Source of the DNA: DAHUYF01 sp035623985 | GTDB lineage: Bacteria; Pseudomonadota; Alphaproteobacteria; ATCC43930; CGMCC-115725 | Direction of reading: 5' to 3' | NCBI GenBank assembly: GCA_035623985.1 | Contig: DASPSJ010000001.1 | Span: 1-64,000, forward strand | Length of the DNA stretch: 64,000 nt | Part shown: positions 62,952-64,000 of the stretch, one piece after another | How positions within the stretch are numbered: the stretch's first letter is position 1 | Layout of the letters: every line of letters begins with the position of its first letter | Program-made: the position numbers and the translations under genes | Notes under the pieces: generated by a model | The model's database searches: none | Told to the model about the DNA's origin: nothing | The model's input: only the letters and a program-made list of their open reading frames with translations

Positions 62952-63686
62952 ATGATGGATCTCGATTTCACAAGCCGCACGGTCCTGGTCGTCGGCGGCT
63001 CCAGCGGCATCGGCAATGGCATCGCCCAGGCCTTCCGCCTCAAGGGCGCCGAGGTCCACATCTGGGGCACGCGAGCGCATGCCGGGCAATATGCGCACGA
63101 GGCGGGCTCGGATCTCACCGGTCTCCATTACGCCCAGCTCGATGTCGCCGACGGCGCCGCCATCGATCGCTATCGTCCTCCCTTCGAGCGCCTCGATATT
63201 CTCGTTCTTGCCCAAGGCATCGTCATTTACCAGCGCGGCGAGTTTAACCCTGAACGCTTTCGCCAGGTCGTCGAGGTCAATCTCAACAGCCTCATGGCAT
63301 GCAGCATCAAATTCCATGACATGCTGGCCGCCGCCAAGGGATCGCTGATCATCGTCAGTTCGACCGCCGCTTTCCATTCGACGCGCGGCAATCCCGCTTA
63401 CAACGCGTCGAAGACCGGCGCCTATGGGTTGACACGCACCCTGGCCGAGGCATGGGCAGGCGACGGCATCCGCGTCAACGGCATCGCGCCGGGGCTGGTC
63501 GACACCAAGCTCACCAAGGTCACGACCGACCATCCGCAGCGTCTGGCGGCGGCATTGGCGCGCATTCCGCTCGGTCGGCTCGGCACGCCCGCGGACATGG
63601 CGGGGGTGGCGCTGTTTCTCGCGTCGCCGCTCGCCGCCTATGTTGTGGGCCAGACCATTGTCGTCGATGGCGGCCTCATTCTTTAA
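62952..63686 (+). CDS. short-chain dehydrogenase/reductase
   Basis: A 244-residue classical SDR: VVGGSSGIGNGIA (about 12-24), LVLAQGIVIY in place of NAG, Ser in IIVSSTAAF, YNASK (Tyr and Lys) and a final TIVVDGGLIL. Two ATGs are adjacent; the second has better spacing from GGGGAG. It lies 46 nt before an FMN-dependent dehydrogenase on the same strand. The pairing suggests oxidation of a hydroxy acid or alcohol, but the substrate is unknown. Confidence 0.9.
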   Translation: MMDLDFTSRTVLVVGGSSGIGNGIAQAFRLKGAEVHIWGTRAHAGQYAHEAGSDLTGLHYAQLDVADGAAIDRYRPPFERLDILVLAQGIVIYQRGEFNPERFRQVVEVNLNSLMACSIKFHDMLAAAKGSLIIVSSTAAFHSTRGNPAYNASKTGAYGLTRTLAEAWAGDGIRVNGIAPGLVDTKLTKVTTDHPQRLAAALARIPLGRLGTPADMAGVALFLASPLAAYVVGQTIVVDGGLIL

Positions 63687-63732
63687 TGGCGCCGATCGAT
63701 CGGGAATGGGACCGGCGGAAAGGAATCAGGTG

Positions 63733-64000
63733 ATGAGCGGGCGAGCGGCGCCGAGCGAGACCAGCGGCGAATTCCTGACGCTGCACGAATTGGTCAAGGC
63801 AGCGAAGATCAGGCTTTCGGCCAACATCTGGGACTACCTCATCGGCGGCGCCGACAGCGAGACCACGGTGAAGCGCAATCGCCAGGCGCTGGACTCGCTG
63901 GCGTTCCGGCCGCGGGTGCTGCGCGATGTCTCGACCATCGATTGCACCAGCACGCTGCTCGGCCGCAAGCTGCGCCTGCCAGTGCTGCTGGCGCCGGTCG
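63733..64000 (+). CDS. FMN-dependent alpha-hydroxy-acid dehydrogenase, partial
   Basis: The first 89 codons of a gene cut by the window end. LTLHELVKAAKIRLSANIWDYLIGGADSETTVKRNRQALDSLAFRPRVLRDVS is the characteristic start of the lactate/glycolate/mandelate dehydrogenase family, followed by LRLPVLLAPV, the first FMN-binding strand. The exact substrate cannot be told from this part. Probably in an operon with the SDR upstream. Confidence 0.88.
   Translation, partial: MSGRAAPSETSGEFLTLHELVKAAKIRLSANIWDYLIGGADSETTVKRNRQALDSLAFRPRVLRDVSTIDCTSTLLGRKLRLPVLLAPV

Overview
This is a 64 kb, high-GC chromosomal stretch of an alphaproteobacterium, probably a Rhodospirillales-like lineage. That call rests on gene content and order: trmL-hemF divergent from petABC, a phasin beside a TetR gene, ubiK, an EnvZ/OmpR-type pair, and the pgsA-uvrC / folB-uvrB neighbourhood. 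It was made by reading motifs, not by database search. Almost all of the window is coding. No rRNA, tRNA, CRISPR array or intact insertion sequence was seen.

Layout. 18-6455 (minus) is one long unit encoding an ABC ATPase, an FtsX/MacB-type permease, a LolA-like periplasmic protein and an outer-membrane barrel-like protein. It continues into a small membrane protein, two paralogous membrane proteins and a winged-helix regulator. A near-perfect operator-like palindrome overlaps its promoter. 6581-6673 is a perfect 39-bp inverted repeat. 6814-9224 carries a ChrA-type transporter and an MFS permease. 9225-14792 is the most plastic part: an AT-richer lipoprotein gene, a phosphate transporter with a PHO-box-like promoter, a CBS-BON protein, an internally deleted dehydrogenase pseudogene, a P-loop kinase, and two copies of a modular structured repeat, each directly after a gene's stop codon. 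14793-19012 holds hemF, trmL and the cytochrome bc1 operon.

19276-24272 is a methylthioadenosine salvage operon (mtnP, mtnA, an aldolase-dehydrogenase fusion, a VOC protein). It reads like a DHAP-shunt version of the pathway with two steps fused in one polypeptide. 24308-30629 holds a hydrolase, a chemoreceptor and the housekeeping run ychF-pth-rplY-prs. 30772-37822 holds a lipoprotein, an aminotransferase, a DapA-family aldolase, and the overlapping set pgeF-midA-lgt-hldD. 37992-41085 holds ubiK, a YbjN protein, proC, a TetR regulator and a phasin with two candidate PhaR-type operators. 41161-45650 holds a two-component system, a MarR regulator, and a divergent branched-chain aminotransferase with a crotonase.

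45665-49563 is a molybdenum-cofactor cluster (moaE, moaD, SDR, moeA, mobB) running into pgsA, followed by uvrC. A molybdoenzyme, MsrP, lies at 59581. 51961-55326 holds folB, a pteridine-reductase-like SDR and uvrB. 55610-64000 holds aspC, a GNAT protein, a divergent EF-G paralogue, msrP, a glycine-zipper lipoprotein, a LysR regulator, a dehydrogenase and the start of an FMN-dependent hydroxy-acid dehydrogenase cut by the window end.

The strongest candidates for undescribed biology are the two-copy 3'-end structured repeat, the fused DHAP-shunt enzyme, and the ABC / LolA-like / barrel export unit.
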